Shown in pieces: positions 36,801 through 50,455 of a stretch of 64,000 nucleotides of DNA (position 1 is the stretch's first letter; each line of letters starts with the position of its first letter). The DNA comes from Archilochus colubris (lineage: Eukaryota; Chordata; Aves; Apodiformes; Trochilidae), in assembly GCA_023079485.1 (NCBI GenBank), contig CM041084.1:98932467-98996466 (forward strand), given 5' to 3'. The notes under the pieces are model-generated. The model did no database searches, was not told the DNA's origin, and saw nothing but the letters and a program-made list of their open reading frames with translations. The translations under genes were made by a program, and so were the position numbers.

Positions 36801-38470
36801 TGCAGTCAGATGTATCACACAGTTCCCACTGGAAGGTAGGAAGCACTGTCTGAAAAACAGGACACTTTTTCTTTATCACATTGCTCCTGACAGCACCTTG
36901 CTCTGTTCTTTTCTGGTGGTTAGAAAATCTCTAATTTAGTTTGTACATGTAGTCATAACTGCATTATAACCCTTTTAGTTCTGCTTTTTTTTCCTGCTTT
37001 TTTTTAATTTACTATATTGTTTCTTTCCCTGGCATTTATTTCTCAGATATTTTGGAAGGGAAAAAAAAGCATATTTATTCAAAATCTGTTCTGCAAGACA
37101 AAAGAAATCAAGTAATTTTGGATCCTCATGTAAATTAGATATTCCATTGTCCTGTTCATCCCAGTAATCCAAGGCTCTTCAGGGTGATACTGGAGAAGCA
37201 CCCAAACCACTTCTTTATGAGCTGAGGCAATATTGCAAAGAAGCACAACGCTCCCATTGGGTTCTTTATTGTGCTTCTTAGCAAGATGGATAATGGTGCA
37301 ATCTGTATATTTTTAGGTCTAGAGATCAATCCATAAATGTGCTACTTCACATACCTGCACTAGTTCATTTAGAGTTGGTACTGAATTGGTCCTTGTAGTC
37401 ATAACCCAAGTCTTCTATTTCCTTTTCACTAAAAAAATAAATTAAAAAAAAAGTGTGAAATTGTATTTCCATATAAGCCAAGTGAGTCTTCTGCTGAAAC
37501 CACTTGGTGTTTGCTCAGGTGCTGTAGGTACATTGGGAAGTGAAATAATCAGTACAATATCTATTGGATACAGGATTTAATGAGTTGCCTTCCTGTTATT
37601 TTGCTTCAGAACTATGTTTGTCTTTATTAATTTTTTATTTTTCATTTCCTCTGAATTGCTAAATGCCTCTGCCCCTGTGTGCTTCCAGTAAAAAGCTGAT
37701 CCTTTCATGTAGTGAATGACTTTTCAGCAGGAAGACTTGACTGTGGAAGTGGATGTCATTTGTTACTCTCAAACACTGAAAACATACTAAGTTATTTCTG
37801 AGGGTATGTCCTTGATGAATTTCTCTAATACTATGTAGGCATTTAACCCAAGCTTTAGCATACTTCTAAACTATCAGTGATAAAATTTTATATTACGTTC
37901 TATATAATATACCTTAAGATTTCTCTTTTCAGTGGCTCAGTTACGTAGTATAAATTTTAGAGTACTGTTTAAATTCCAAATTAATTTCACACCCACCAAA
38001 ATATTAATTTCAGTTTTCTTGATGACTCCAGCTCACACATTTAGCAGGATCTTCCTTCTAGTCACTCAGTGCCTGCAAGTACAGAGTGCTGAGCAATGAG
38101 ACTGATTGCATTTTTCTATCCTTTCCTGGAGTCTGCAGTCCTCCTTCCACATGAACACCTTGGGCACTTGTAGATTGGAGTTCTCTTTTGACTTTTTGTA
38201 GACCCACCTGAGCTGTCTTTGAGCACTCCATGTGGATCTCATGCAAGATGACCTTAAAGACAGCATTTTTGCTCAGCAGCCCCATTTCTGTAGAGGTCAA
38301 AGAAAATGACGTGGGAATTGTTTATGTGGAAGTTTTTAGTCTCTTCCATGTCAGAAAAAGCAGGGAAATCCACTCCTCACATGCTGCCACTTTCAAAACA
38401 ACTGTGGAGTTCTTTTATTTCCTGCAAAATTGGAAATTCAATAAATATTACCCTAACACAGTTTAGTATT

Positions 38471-38493
38471 GACTGCAGTTTAAAACTGCAGTC
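38471..38493. repeat. 23-bp perfect palindrome
   Basis: GACTGCAGTTT, a central A, then AAACTGCAGTC: the two 11-base arms are exact reverse complements. There is no spacer beyond the central base. Such short palindromes can bind dimeric proteins or arise by chance. Nothing nearby supports a specific role. Confidence 0.9.
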
Positions 38494-41400
38494 ATTTATA
38501 TCTCATTAAGGGCTGGAAGGTCCTCTGATGGTAAAACAAGTAGCAGTTAAATTTCTGTTCTGGCTTTTGTACTCACAGCTGAGTCTGCCTAAAGAATATT
38601 ATGTTATTTTGATTAAATTTTATATGTATTTTATGGTATGTGCTACTCCTAAAGGCAAGTAGGCAATAAATTCTTCCTACTATTGTAACTGTCTCATTTC
38701 TAAAGATAAAGGTTAAAGATTTTTTTTGTTTGGTTTGCTGAATGGTCTTTTTGGTTTTGGTTTGTTTTTTTTGTCTTTCTTTTTTGAGGAAAAGAAAGAC
38801 TTTTCAAGCAAGCTTGAAGGTAGGATTTGTCATATTATGATATTTTCCATCTGGATTGCACACACCAGCTTAGGCACTACAGAGGAAATTGAAACAAAAT
38901 TATATGATAGTAGAGAGCCTATTTCCATAGTTCTGCTGGCACTAATGCAGTTGAGTGAAATAGTTTGTCTCAGATGATTCTTAAACCTAACTATCCAATG
39001 TAAGCAGTAAGTTTTTTAAAATGAAAAGAAAACCTAAAAATTTAGACTTGAATGGAGTTATTAAAGGTTGTCTAATTATTTGTATCTGTGCTATCACTCT
39101 ATCTACTGCTCACATAATACATGGATAAATTGGTAAACTGAGCTAAAGCATTCATTTATTTTTTTCTTAAAATTTCTAGAAGTAACATGTCAAAACCAGT
39201 TGGAGAATCTCACCTACCTGTATGTTTTGCTCAGGCTTATTTTTCATTTTCTCACTCCACTCTGTTTTTTTCCTGGTCTGGCTGGGAGGAAATGTCAAAA
39301 TACTGAAAAAGAGACTATTTGTACAGCATTTATGAGCCAACTGGAAGGAGGAAGCACCTGAACTCTCATGAGAACTTATTCTTGTGAGTTTAGCCATGCA
39401 TGCTTGAGAGGTCCCAATAATTAATGTGCATTCAGAAGGATGGGAGCTGTGTCCATTCTGAGACTCCTATATCCTTAGTTGTAACAATTTTGGTTAGTTA
39501 AATTTTGTTACTCTCATGATTGAATTTTTGGAATTTAATTCATGATCTCTCTAGAATTGAAAAGTCAATAAATAGGCAAATTTGTGTTTACAGACACAAT
39601 ACCGTTAAATATACATACAAAGCAAGGAGTGTGCTGAAGCAAGAACGAGTTTTATGTTGAAGTTAAGGCTTCCTGTTAGTAAATATATCTCTGGGACTAG
39701 AGGATATCTTTCTGCACTAGTGTTTACACTGTACCAGATGAAACATTTAAAAGTTGGATGTTAATAAAGCAGCCCCAAAAGCAGCTAATGGACATTCTGG
39801 CCCTGGCCACAGTAGTAGCTGCCATAGCTGCCACAGAGGCTGTACTGTTTCCTTGCCTGTTCTCTATCTTGATTTGGCAATTTTTAAGAGTGTTGTACAA
39901 TAAATACTCCTGGGACTTGCACGCGATTGCTGAAAAAACCTAAACTGCATTTAGTTTGTTTATAAAACGTCCTGGGGCCTTGCTCTGCAGAGCAAAGGTC
40001 ATGGAAACACATGTTTATGGCTTCACAAATGCTCTATACTCCTTGAATGGAGAAGTTTATTTGATTTAATCAGCATCCACAGGGATCCTGTAATTGCATA
40101 ATAAGTAATTTATTATGGAAGTAAAAGTATTTTTCTAACTGTAGCCTACATAGCATGGGTTTGTAGCTTTAGACTAATCCTCCTAGTAAAAAGAGCTTTG
40201 CAAAACAGTCTGACTGGAGTAATGGTGTTCTCTGATGTGTGTGTACTTGAATGGCTATTTAATTATCAGAAGGTGTTAAAACAACAGGCACATTATCACC
40301 ATGTTGGATGTAGGAACTGTTCACCTTTTGCCTGCCTTCAGCAACTTGAAGTGCTTGGTGTGAGAAACTGGAAAGCCATCCCAGATAATCCGGTGGGTGG
40401 GATGTGAATACAAGAGTGGGGGAATCCAAAGTTTGTCTTTGTGACATACACAGGAACGTGGCCTTTCGGATACTTGACTTCACCTTGGATACTGAATTAC
40501 AGACATGTTTATATTTATAAAAAAATATCAAACCTATACTTGTCTCATAGGCTTTCCACTGAAGTAATCATCAACTGGGTCATGAATGACACCTCTGCAA
40601 GAGAGAATAAGGGTAAGAACTAAGGTGCCATCCTTGAAAGCACTTGCAGATAGGGAAGAGGCAGATGTGGAAGCTATCTAGGCTCTTCCAGGGAGCCTGC
40701 TGGTGCAGTGCCCTGGTTTCTGAAACCAAGCAACCCTTGCACAGCCAAACCATTGGTAATTCAGGCAGTGCTGAAAAGTTGCAGATCAGTATGCATCTGT
40801 TCTGGAAAAGCTTCTGGGACTGCAGGCTATGATTGTTGTTGATAATCAGATTTTCCCATTTGCTAACTCCAAACAGAGATTTGCAGTTTTAGAAGGAAAA
40901 CTTGGGAAATCAGGTTGGTATTCACTGAGGTGCAGAATCCTGAAGTTTTCTATGCAATAGCTCAGTAGCACCAAGGTAGGTTGTTCTGCATTTTCTGTGA
41001 GTGTTTGGGAGGTCCTTATATTATTTAGAACCTAGAACTCATATTTTCATATTTAAATAAAAGTGGAAATACAAGCAAAGCTAACTTCTTTGGTAAATCA
41101 TCAACCTGCAAACTTTTAGCTATGCTTAAAATGGGTAAGCCTCAGTCCTTTGAAATTCTGGACTGTCATCTCCTTCTCAGATCTATCTTGATGCAGCAAA
41201 ATATCCTTTTTCCTGGTGCTTCTTCCTGGGCATGCTATGTCACCTATGCCAGTACTAGATTATTAATACTGAGCTATGAAGACAAAATGTAGCCTAGAGG
41301 TCTCAGATCAATGAAGCAAGAGTGATTAGTCCCGCCAAGTCAAAAAGTTATGGTTCTAGTTACCATGATAGAAAATCCAAAGACCCATTTTGAGGAGTAA

Positions 41401-43406
41401 TTGAGAATTTGTGATTGGCAATTCTGTGATTCTGTGATTTGGCACCTGAGATGAGAGGGTTAGGGCAAGAGACAGAAAAAGGTTATCAATTCCCACCTTT
41501 TCTTGATCTGTTTTTATTTGGTTTTCTTTGTTCTGTATTTTCTTTCTTATTTTGTTGTTTGTAGGTATTGTTTTTTTCCTACAAAGTATTCTTAAAAACA
41601 TTTTCATATTGTGGAAATGAACCTTTTCTGCTTCTGCATGGATAACATTGTTTTCTTTGACTCTTCATACATTTATTTCTTCTTCCTGCATATGTATAAA
41701 TAGGTGCCATCTCAGCAATTTGGGCAGAATTCTCATTCAGCTTAAGTTGTAATAAATGTATGAATACTGTCTTCATGTTCAGTGTAGACTTGTGATGGTC
41801 AGAGAGATGAGTCCTGACAGTTGCCCATGAAATAACTTACTTATTTTGAAATTATTTCTACACATTTTTATAAGTAATACCACATTTTAATGCATAACAA
41901 GGATCACATAGACCCATGTATAGTAGGCACACCATTTCATAACATTTAAATGTTCAGTGGTCTCACTCATTCTCTTTCATTTGTGATATGGGCATTCTTG
42001 AAGGTTTTGTTGTTCACTGGTCATATTAAGCTCAAGGTACAGAGCACCAGAGCCAGTCCAGGAGAATCAGGTTTGGGCCCAAAAGGAATAGGTGAGGAAC
42101 AGGATTATGGACTAATTACAGCACTAGCAGAAATTATAACTCTTACCCTTTTTATGTCTTTTTTACTGCAACTGCTGTGGCAGAGGTACGAGCATAATAG
42201 TTCAGCCTACTGTCACCATTGCTTCTGAATATTGAAGTAGCTCCTGTTTTGATAGGAGCAGCAGTGATGAAGAGACAGAATGCCTGGGTGCTGCATGGCT
42301 CCAAATGTGATGACTGTATGTTTAGGCTTCCATCTTCTCTCCATTATTTTGCATAAGGATCTACTAATTCATCTCTTAAGAGCTGTATAGATGAATGATG
42401 ACAATAAGAAAGCAATTGAAATGCTAGTATACTCCATTTATAATGGGTATAGCTAGTGAAATAGCCAGATATGTCCAAGAGAAAAGTGTATTTTCCATAT
42501 CATCCCTACTGTATTTGATATGTATTGCACTGTCTGTAAATAGATACTCTAGAGAGTAAGAAGGCTTTTTCTGGGCATCCACAATGTTATTAAATGCTCC
42601 AGAGTAAGAGGAGAAAGTTGGCATCAAGCTCAGAGGTGAAATGAAGGATCTCACAGGGAATTTTTTTCCCCCTGAGAATCCACATAACAAAATGGTACAG
42701 AAAAGTTTGGTTAAGCAGGCTGAGAGTTCAGCCACTCCTACTGCAATCTTATCTGTCGATGTGGAATTTTGTCCTGCTGAAGTTCAACAATAAATGTGAA
42801 ACTGTTATTCAGATGAAAAGTATCAATGGTCTTGCTTTCTCATTTCTCACACAGAGATACAGTTTTGCCAGAACTAGTGTTAGCTAATGTGAGCAGATTA
42901 GTGCCAGAGAAGCTGTGCTGTATTACACCAAATGAGAACCTGTCTCAAAACTGTTACTTTTTAAATTATTATTATTTTAAATATTCCCCTAAATGCCTGT
43001 GAATGACTAATTTTTTCCCTAAATTGTATCTCTGGGTGGGCCTCCTGCTAGTCCTTCAGTTTCTCACCATGGGTTGATGTTTTAATCTGCATCACTCAAT
43101 AGCTGTGTATGTCTTCTGGTCTCCAAGATACAATGGAGATTTGATGGTGAAAGCCACTGCCAAATCCGAACAAACTGCTCAAGTATGAGAGGACTTTCCT
43201 TCTTTTCCTTTTTCCATTGTGTAGTTCTAAGCCACTGGTCTCATTTCCTCTTCTAAGTTGTTGCAGATCACTCAGGTTTTCATTAATTTTCTCCTTTGCA
43301 CTTTTTCTCCTGTTCATTCAGCATCATTTAAGCTCATCATTTCTTATTCTCTCCTCTGCTTAGCGTATTTTTTCTCTCCCAAACTGCCCTTCAGTCACCA
43401 CTGAGC

Positions 43407-43450
43407 TATCTGGCCAATTATTTCAGCCTATCTGACCAATTATTTCAGCC
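43407..43450 (+). repeat. Tandem duplication, 22 bp x 2
   Basis: Two copies starting TATCTG and ending TTATTTCAGCC, at 43407-43428 and 43429-43450, differ at a single base. They lie about 490 bases before the next exon. Each copy ends in TTTCAG, which resembles an acceptor, but neither has a following coding frame. Confidence 0.93.
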
Positions 43451-43939
43451 CTTGTTGCCCTCTCTCGGATCACTCATAGTGTCTCCATTCTAGTTTTTTC
43501 ATATTCAAGTTCAAGAAGAGTTCATGGGGAAGGGTGTGAAAATTGAGGTTTGCTGAGGAACATCAGCAGTCAAGGCACTTGTGCTTAATGGCATTGAGTC
43601 AAAAAGAAACTTAATAAGTAGCAAGATGTAAAGAATGCTGAGCAAACCAAACCAAATTTCTGACAAGAAATCCTGTTGTGCACATGTAGGAGGACTACAG
43701 TCTTTCTCAGAGACAACCTTTTATGTCCTTTTTTCTTGAGACAGATCCGAAGTCGAAGCCATCAATGTACAACTCGAGCTTTGGTGTATCTTTCATAACT
43801 CTCCTGTTACATTCACATAGTAAAAAATTATAAGAAGATTTCATTGTCATATAATATGTGTGGTTTTAAATTCCTAATTTCTTTGTTTCTCCCTCTCTCG
43901 CTTTTGCTTTCTCTTCTTCTTTCTCCCCTCCTCCTTTAG

Positions 43940-44150
43940 GCTGTAAGAGAAAAGTTAGAGCCAGATGATACTTTGATGTATGAAGAAGATCTGGAGGATG
44001 AAGACTGTGGTGAAGCAGAATTTGAGGAAACCATGAAATTAAAACTGCTGCGTAGAATTGCCTTCATAGCATCCAAACTGAGAGAGTTTATTGGCAACAT
44101 GATAATCACCACTGGAAAAGTTGTTGTTACAATTTTACTTGGTTCAGCAG
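43940..44150 (+). CDS. PIEZO2: PIEZO2 exon encoding AVREKLEPDD...TILLGSA (probably coding exon 6)
   Basis: This 211-base exon has 70 codons plus one base of a split Gly. Part one is a polar acidic linker (AVREKLEPDDTLMYEEDLED, then EDCGEAEFEE), which aligns without gaps to the mammalian stretch ending LIYEEDF. Part two is an amphipathic and then hydrophobic run: MKLKLLRRIAFIASKLREF, IGNMIITTGK, VVVTILLGSA. The motifs SKL.EFIGNMI, TAGK/TTGK and VVVTILLGS are conserved in PIEZO2 and absent from PIEZO1. The last part is a membrane helix of the blade. The acceptor is CTCCTCCTTTAG after about 60 pyrimidine-rich bases; the donor is GCAG|GTTGGT. It starts in phase 0 after 30775 and leaves phase 1 for 47112. 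The linker differs most from mammals, as expected for a cytosolic loop. Confidence 0.96.
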
Positions 44151-47111
44151 GTTGGTGCATTTGAAAGATTTCCTCCAGAGCCCATTATATTAAGCATTTA
44201 ACAGATGTGTTTTCAGCACTTTGGCACCTGGGGGAATAACAATAGAAATTTTTCAGGGAAAAGAAATTGCTGATGATTTTATTTAAATTAACTTTTTGCC
44301 AGGCACTGAAATATGCAGAGTTGCTTAATTTTTTGTACTTATGCTGTATTATCCTATCATTCTGTACTCTCCTTTCCCAGTTAGAGTTATAACTAAATTG
44401 TGAATGTTTGCATATTATAAGTGATCATAGTGTGCATTAATTCTGTCACTTCCAAGTATAAGAAGGAGCTGTATTCCCATAACCTTTGAAAAATAAAAAT
44501 AAAAGAAAAAAAGAAACAATAGAAAAGATTGATAGGTTGACTATGCAGTGTGTAAAAAGAGTGATAAGCGTTTAGGTTTTGATGTGGTTAGTAAAAGTAG
44601 CTGTTTTGATATGATATAGCCAACCTTTTATAAGAAATTTGATTTAGTACCACATAATGAGCTACAGACAGAATGGAAGTGTACAAAATCACTGGAGGCT
44701 GTAAAGAATAAATTTTAAAATTGGTTCTTAGCACTGTAAATTAGCATTTATCTGCCTGCTCACGTTTGAGTTGAGTACTTACATATGAATTATAACTGCA
44801 AGGGTATACTTAACATATAAATATGCTGATACGTGAAATATAATATGATAGTACAAAAAATGCTTAGTATTGGACAACATGGACTAGTCAGATCTGGTTC
44901 TTTCAGTAAGGTAAGATTATCCATCAGCTTCACATGTAGCCAGATGCAAAGTAATAAATCTAAAAAGGGGGAGAAAAGTAAGTTATGTGGATCACCATGG
45001 AGCCTGACATCAGGGAAGAGAGATGACATAAAATAAATCTAAAAAGTCTGATAGATAAACACAAATAAACACGGTTTTAGTGCCATTCTGAAGTTGCATG
45101 GGTGAATGTCACTCAAGGAGGGTGAAGCAGAAGGATTAAGCAGCCATAGCAAGGAGTGATTTCTCCTGAAAGGTGCTGGGCAGCTTGTCTGGGGAGTCCA
45201 ACCCATGCCAAGAGTGAGGAGGTATTCAGCAAGAGTTACAAAAAGTATTTGAGATCTGGAAAGTCTGTATTCCAGAGACAGACCTTGAGTTTAATTAGTT
45301 AAATACATCCTTCCTTATGTAGTTTGCCAAGAAAAAAAAAAAAAAAAGGAAAAAAGAAAGAAAAAAGATGAATGGTGATTTGACTGTAGCCCTAAAGTAC
45401 TGACAAAGGTACAAAGTACCTCAATTTTTTTAACAGACATCTCATTTAATAGAAGTAATGAGCCACTAGTTGTGTTAAACCTAGGCAATTTCAGACCAGA
45501 AATTAATTTTGAATTTTTCACAGCTAGAGAATTTGGCTATAATAAGTAAGATTTTTTTTTTTAATGGATAAAGTGTATTTTCCTTCTCCTTAAGTGTTTA
45601 AATACAGATGAAGTATCTCTTTGAAAGAAGAAAGGAAATAGTTATGGCCTTGAGGCAGAAATCACTGGCTGAATTTTTACAGCCTCCATCATGAAGGCAG
45701 TCAGAATAAATGATCCCTATAGTCCTGTCATGCTTTAAATCTGTGAGCCTATAGAAACGCCAGCAGGTTATACTCTGGAACAGGGAAAAAGCACCCTGTC
45801 TAAAGACAGTCAAAAGTATGATGGATGTGAAAGGACATGCTGACAAAGTTCAGGCAAAATGTCCCTGGACAAGAGTCCTTACGCTACATGTATTTTGCCC
45901 TCCATCACATGTTTTTTCCCAGCGTCACCAGAGCTTTTCATGATTTTTAGCCATGAAAAACTACTGTGAAAGCCCCTATCTCCCTCTCTCTTACCCTCTT
46001 GCAAAGACTCTGCTCTGCAGAAGCTGTTGGTGGAAATGCTCAGGACCAGCATTTGGGTTTGTCACAGGTCTCTCTGGGCAGTGCTTGGATTCAGACTAGC
46101 CAGGGACTGACCTCTGATGTGCTGTCCCCAAAAAGCACAGGGGGTCAGCAGTAGGCGAGGCACAAACCCTGTTGTTGGCAAGGCTGGCCCAGCTGCAGGG
46201 CCAGCAGACCTACTGGAGCCACAGGCCACCAAGAGCCTGCAGAGCTGTCCTGAGGGAAGGTGACTCTTAGACATGCACTGGTGAAAAACTTAAATTGAGG
46301 CAGGCATCCCTGTTCACTTCAGTACTGTTTACTAGACTGGATGCTGGATGTAAGGTCTCTTACATAATTTCGTTTTGACACAGGAGCTCTTAGGCATGGA
46401 TGTCTTTCCTGCTTCCTCAGTTACTTTTGTGGGAAGCCCACAGAGTATCGTGGCTCCTTCACCAGTAAGACATTTTCACAAGTGAAATACTCTGGTACAT
46501 GTGCAAGAGCAGAAACAATGTATGTATGTAAGACAGCAGAATCTTTGTCATATGTAAATTGCAAGTTTCTCAGAATTAAAAATTAAATAATAATCCATAA
46601 ATTTACTGAATATTCTCTAGATATTTTTTATTTTCAGTATTTGCATCAGAGTTCTTTCAGTTTTAGTATCTTCAAGGTATGTCAAGATTGATATGAGAAG
46701 GCTTTTCACTGTTCATCTATCATGCCATTTTAGCATCTTTTACTTAAAATAAGTTTTGAAATCTAATACATCAATGCTATCAGGCACTACTGGCTGACCT
46801 TGCAGCCATGTTTCTGATTTTCTCCATGCTTTGTTAAACATCTTTAGAAAGCAAAGATTTTATCTGAGAGGAATATCTGGAGAGCAGTTGCATACCAAGT
46901 TCTAAGCTATGGCATGAATGAGCTGAACGAAAAAAAAGATCCTTTTCTTCTAATCTCCAAGATAGTAAGAGTCTTAAATGCTAATTGTAATAATTACCCT
47001 AAATTATAATTGGATTAATTTTTAAAATATATTTCTTGTCACACTTAGAGGTTTAACATATCCTGCTATTTCCCATGTTTTCCCAACCCCCCACTGTTTT
47101 CATCTTCACAG
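44151..47111 (+). other. PIEZO2: PIEZO2 intron, about 3.0 kb
   Basis: It runs from GTTGGT to TTCACAG. It holds an A/G-rich simple tract at 45329-45367 and a GC-richer stretch near 46010-46260 whose ORFs show no recognisable domain. No transposon was recognised. Confidence 0.85.
45329..45367 (+). repeat. A-rich/AG simple tract
   Basis: A run of A broken by G (AAAAAAGGAAAAAAGAAAG type), low complexity. Confidence 0.85.
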
Positions 47112-47325
47112 GTATGATGGTGCCATCTTTGACCTCAGCTGTGTATTTCTTTGTATTTCTGGGCCTGTGCACATGGTGGTCCTGTTGCCAAGCATTTGAT
47201 CCGCTGATATTCAGCTGTCTGTGTGTATTAATGGCTATATTCAGTGCGGGGCACTTGATTGGACTTTACCTGTACCAGCTACAGTTCTTTCAGGAGGTTA
47301 TTCCACCAAAAGATTTCTATGCCAG
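47112..47325 (+). CDS. PIEZO2: PIEZO2 exon encoding MMVPSLTSAV...PPKDFYA (probably coding exon 7)
   Basis: This 214-base exon gives GT completing Gly, then 70 codons, then AG of a split Arg. It contains two membrane helices, around SAVYFFVFLGLCTWW and LIFSCLCVLMAIFSAGHLIG, followed by LYLYQLQFFQEVIPPKDFYA. Mammalian PIEZO2 has the same order: MMLPSLTS, YFFVFLGLCTWWS, FSCLCVLLAIF, AGHLIGLYLYQ, FFQE. CTWW and AGHLI.LY.YQ are shared with PIEZO1, but the remainder is PIEZO2-specific. The acceptor is TTCACAG and the donor AG|GTAAGA is strong. The next exon (LFGIKS... in mammals) does not appear in the remaining 16.7 kb. A Cys pair (WWSCCQ) replaces the WSWCR of mammals, as I recall it. Confidence 0.97.
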
Positions 47326-50300
47326 GTAAGAGAAATTCCTTTTATGTTTAGTTCTGGCCACAGTGCAAAGCTCTGTTATCACATGGTGATGCAAATAGTT
47401 TTCCACCTAATGCTTTGACAACTGTGATGCAAATGTTCAGGTTCAGTCGTGGGAGAACTGAAACATTTTGGACTGAATGGTTTTGGATGATAGGAGTGGG
47501 TAAAGTCCCACCTGGGCATTTTTATGCAGAGGGCTGGGGCAGGTTAGGAGGGGAAGGTGATTTTGGTTTTGATCAGAGTGATCTTCAGATTTGAGTGAGA
47601 ATGATTTGGCTGTGACAGGAGATTGAAAGAAATAGCCAGCAGCACTGATGAGCAGGCAGTGTACACATCTGTGCTTTTGATAGAGGAAAATAAATGCTCT
47701 GAAGGTTAATGTCATAGTGTCTTAGCTGGGGCAGAATGTGTGTGTATGGTTACCATGGTACTTCACCTGCTTTACATGATATTAGGCTGTAATAGAAAAA
47801 TTCTCTCTGCTCTTGCAGAGCATGTCTGTCATGTTTGTATCAACAGCTACATCAGTTTGGTCAAAAAGCAGCGTTTATAGTTACTGCTGCAATAATTATT
47901 GATTGGGTTGGATTTCACTGGACCTTCAATTTCTACTTGCTTTTATATTGTGATCTAAAATGAGATGAAGTAATGGATGTCTTTTACTCATTGTTCTGGT
48001 TTTTTCTGCTCAGTTAAGACTGCAAGTTGTTTTTATGGTATGTATTTTTGGGGCCTCATTAATCGTTACAGTAAACTAAGTTTAAGTCTTAGCTTTATTT
48101 CTAGTAAGGCTATTGCTCTTTTTAAGTATGATAAATTAAAGGTGAAAGGGGAGTATTTAGAGTACTGGGGAGAATGAGTGCTTTGTATCTCAACGCACCT
48201 CTTTAAAACCAGTATAAAATGAGCTGCTTAGCTATAGTAGCAGGTGCTTTAACACTTATTTTGGCATTTTATTTAGTACAGGTAAACAGATGTTTGTTTT
48301 GTGATGTTGAAACTGCTGACTTGAGGAGGCTGATTAGCAGGCCAAAACATTGCCTACAAAAATCGGAGATCTGCTTAGGTTAGGTTCTTTTGTGCCACCT
48401 AGAGGTGAATGGATGATTTCTACCACTGGGTTTCTAAGATGCTCTCAACTTCCCTAAAACCTTTATATTATTTTCTCCGTGTATTAAGGAAATAAATGGC
48501 TTCAAAATTCTCAACTATCTGGTTATATGTATATCATGTCACAATCTTTTACCATCAGACACCAATAATATTTTCTCAAAAAGAATGTGTTTCATGTTAT
48601 TTTGCTAGAATATGTGGGAGAAAAAAAGTTCCTTCTTTTAAATTGTAAAAAAAACTTTAACACTTACCTACTTTGATTTTCATTTAATGTATTCTGAAGA
48701 TTCTTTTCTGCATTAATTCATGTTTTCATAAATGATGTATTCCTACGTTTTATGATAAAATTTAGTTCAGTGCAAATATGCAGCTTTAACTTAGGCACTG
48801 ATTTTGAAAATTATAAGAATAATTATTGCAAGTAACTCACAATTAGATGCTGGAGTATGTACTGACCTTTCTGTAAGCAGAAAATTGTGTTATATTCATG
48901 TGGACTTTCTCTTAACTGGTACTATTGGGAACTCAGCCTTTTACACATGGTAGCATGTGAAGGACCGGTGTTGTAAATTACATAGGAAATAATGTTTGAA
49001 TAAATGAAACAGTTATGACATTTTAACAGAAGGTGCAGAAAATATATCTTCCTTGTGTCTTTAATAGCAGTTCTTTTGAACTGTGTGGATTTACTTTGAT
49101 ATACTGTTAGGGAGATGAGTCTGAAGAGCATCAAGATAGGTGTTATTGGTGCTTGGAAGTGCAAGTCTGAGTGTCAGGAAAAGCCACTAATACAATTTTT
49201 AATTATTAGAGTAGGATTGGTATATAAGCAGTAGTTAGAGGAGGAAAATGAGAGATATGTGTCCTGGAATGGTGCAGAAAAACATTTTAACATTTTTCAT
49301 CCTAAAATATTGATACCTTGCTGGTTTAAGTACAATCTTTGTTTAAAGCAGAGCTAAATATATAGAGTTCATATTAATACAAGTGGGATGCTTGCACAGG
49401 TAAATTATATGCTGAAAAAATAATCTGATTTGACAAATTCTTCTCTGCTATTCTTCTCTGCCCAGACTATGCTGTTCAATGTATTTTTGCAATGGGAGAG
49501 CAGCAGACCAATCTCATACTTTCTCCGTTCTATGAGCTCTCCTTAGTTAGTTGCAGTAAACTCACTGTATGAAAAAAAGGTACAGCAGGTACGTGTATTT
49601 GCATGTGTTAGCTACAGTGCCATTACAAATAAACCCTTCTCCATAGAAGGGAAGCTGAAGTATAAGAAAGAAAAACCTCTATGTCTTTGTGAAGTTTTGA
49701 ATCCCCAGGCTAAGCTCTGCAAGGACAGATGAGAAAACTGCTCCTGTTGGGCTGCTGGTGGATATTATCTCTCTCTGCATAGTCTAAGGCTCATGTTTTT
49801 AAAAGCTGCTAATCTTGGTGTTTCTGGGTTTGAGTTCTCAAGTTCACCAGAAATGTACAAGTTGTTTCTGATCAATAAAAAAATGTGTTGTCTCTGAACA
49901 GTAATGCTTTCGGCTTGCCACTGTATTGATTGGTTTCACACTAAATGAAGTTAAATGATGCCAAAACAAGCTGCAAAGTTCTCAAGTTAACAGTATCTTT
50001 CAGCTAAGATTTGCAGCATCCTTGTGTTGCTCCTTCCTTTTAAGAAGCCTTAACCCAAAATTCAGCACTTGTGATTGTAAGAAATGGATGAACAATGTCA
50101 CCTGAAGGAAGTTTTCTTGGAAGGGATAGTCTGCAATCTGGTAACTTTACATGCTTTTTTCCCTGAAGCCTTATGGGATTTTGAAAGCAAAAAAACAAAA
50201 CAAAAAAAAAGCTGTGGTGCTGTTAGCAAACATGAAGTCACGAAGCTGCAAGAAAGTTTCAGATCTGTGGTTGTGGGATTCTGGTTCTACCAGGTGCAGA

Positions 50301-50373
50301 CAGAGGTGGCATAAACATAAACATCCAGTGAAACACCACCCAGTGCACACTAGGATCTGTGGGCTGAAAACTT

Positions 50374-50455
50374 TGTAGGGTACTGAAAACTGTGTAGGGT
50401 ACTGAAAAATGTGTAGGGTTGTGTGTGAGTGATGAAGTGTAGGGTACTGAAAAAG
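50374..50455 (+). repeat. TGTAGGGTACTGAAAA minisatellite, four copies
   Basis: TGTAGGG starts at 50374, 50393, 50412 and 50438. The first three have an exact 19-base period, and the third is partly degraded into TTGTGTGTGAG before the fourth. This array underlies the repetitive part of a spurious 154-codon minus-strand ORF (50171-50635). Confidence 0.93.

Larger units (their letters stand above)
30776..43939 (+). other. PIEZO2: PIEZO2 intron, about 13.2 kb
   Basis: It runs from the GTATCA donor to the CTCCTTTAG acceptor, which follows a long C/T tract (about 43881-43937). Contents are the 45-bp duplication at its start, A-rich tracts near 33460, a 23-bp palindrome at 38471 and a 22-bp duplication at 43407. 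No CR1 copy was recognised. The ORFs here (for example 31700-32101 minus and 33640-33900 plus) lack any family signature. Everything else appears to be ordinary unique intron. Confidence 0.85.

Noticed and set aside
41415..41445. ATTCTGTGATTCTGTGATTT, resembling a CR1 tail
   Set aside because: No CR1 body is recognisable on either side, so two tail-like units alone are not enough to call an element.
45966..46274. GC-richer ORFs on both strands near 46.1 kb
   Set aside because: There is no protein family resemblance and no splice evidence. They lie within a 3-kb PIEZO2 intron and are probably due to base composition.
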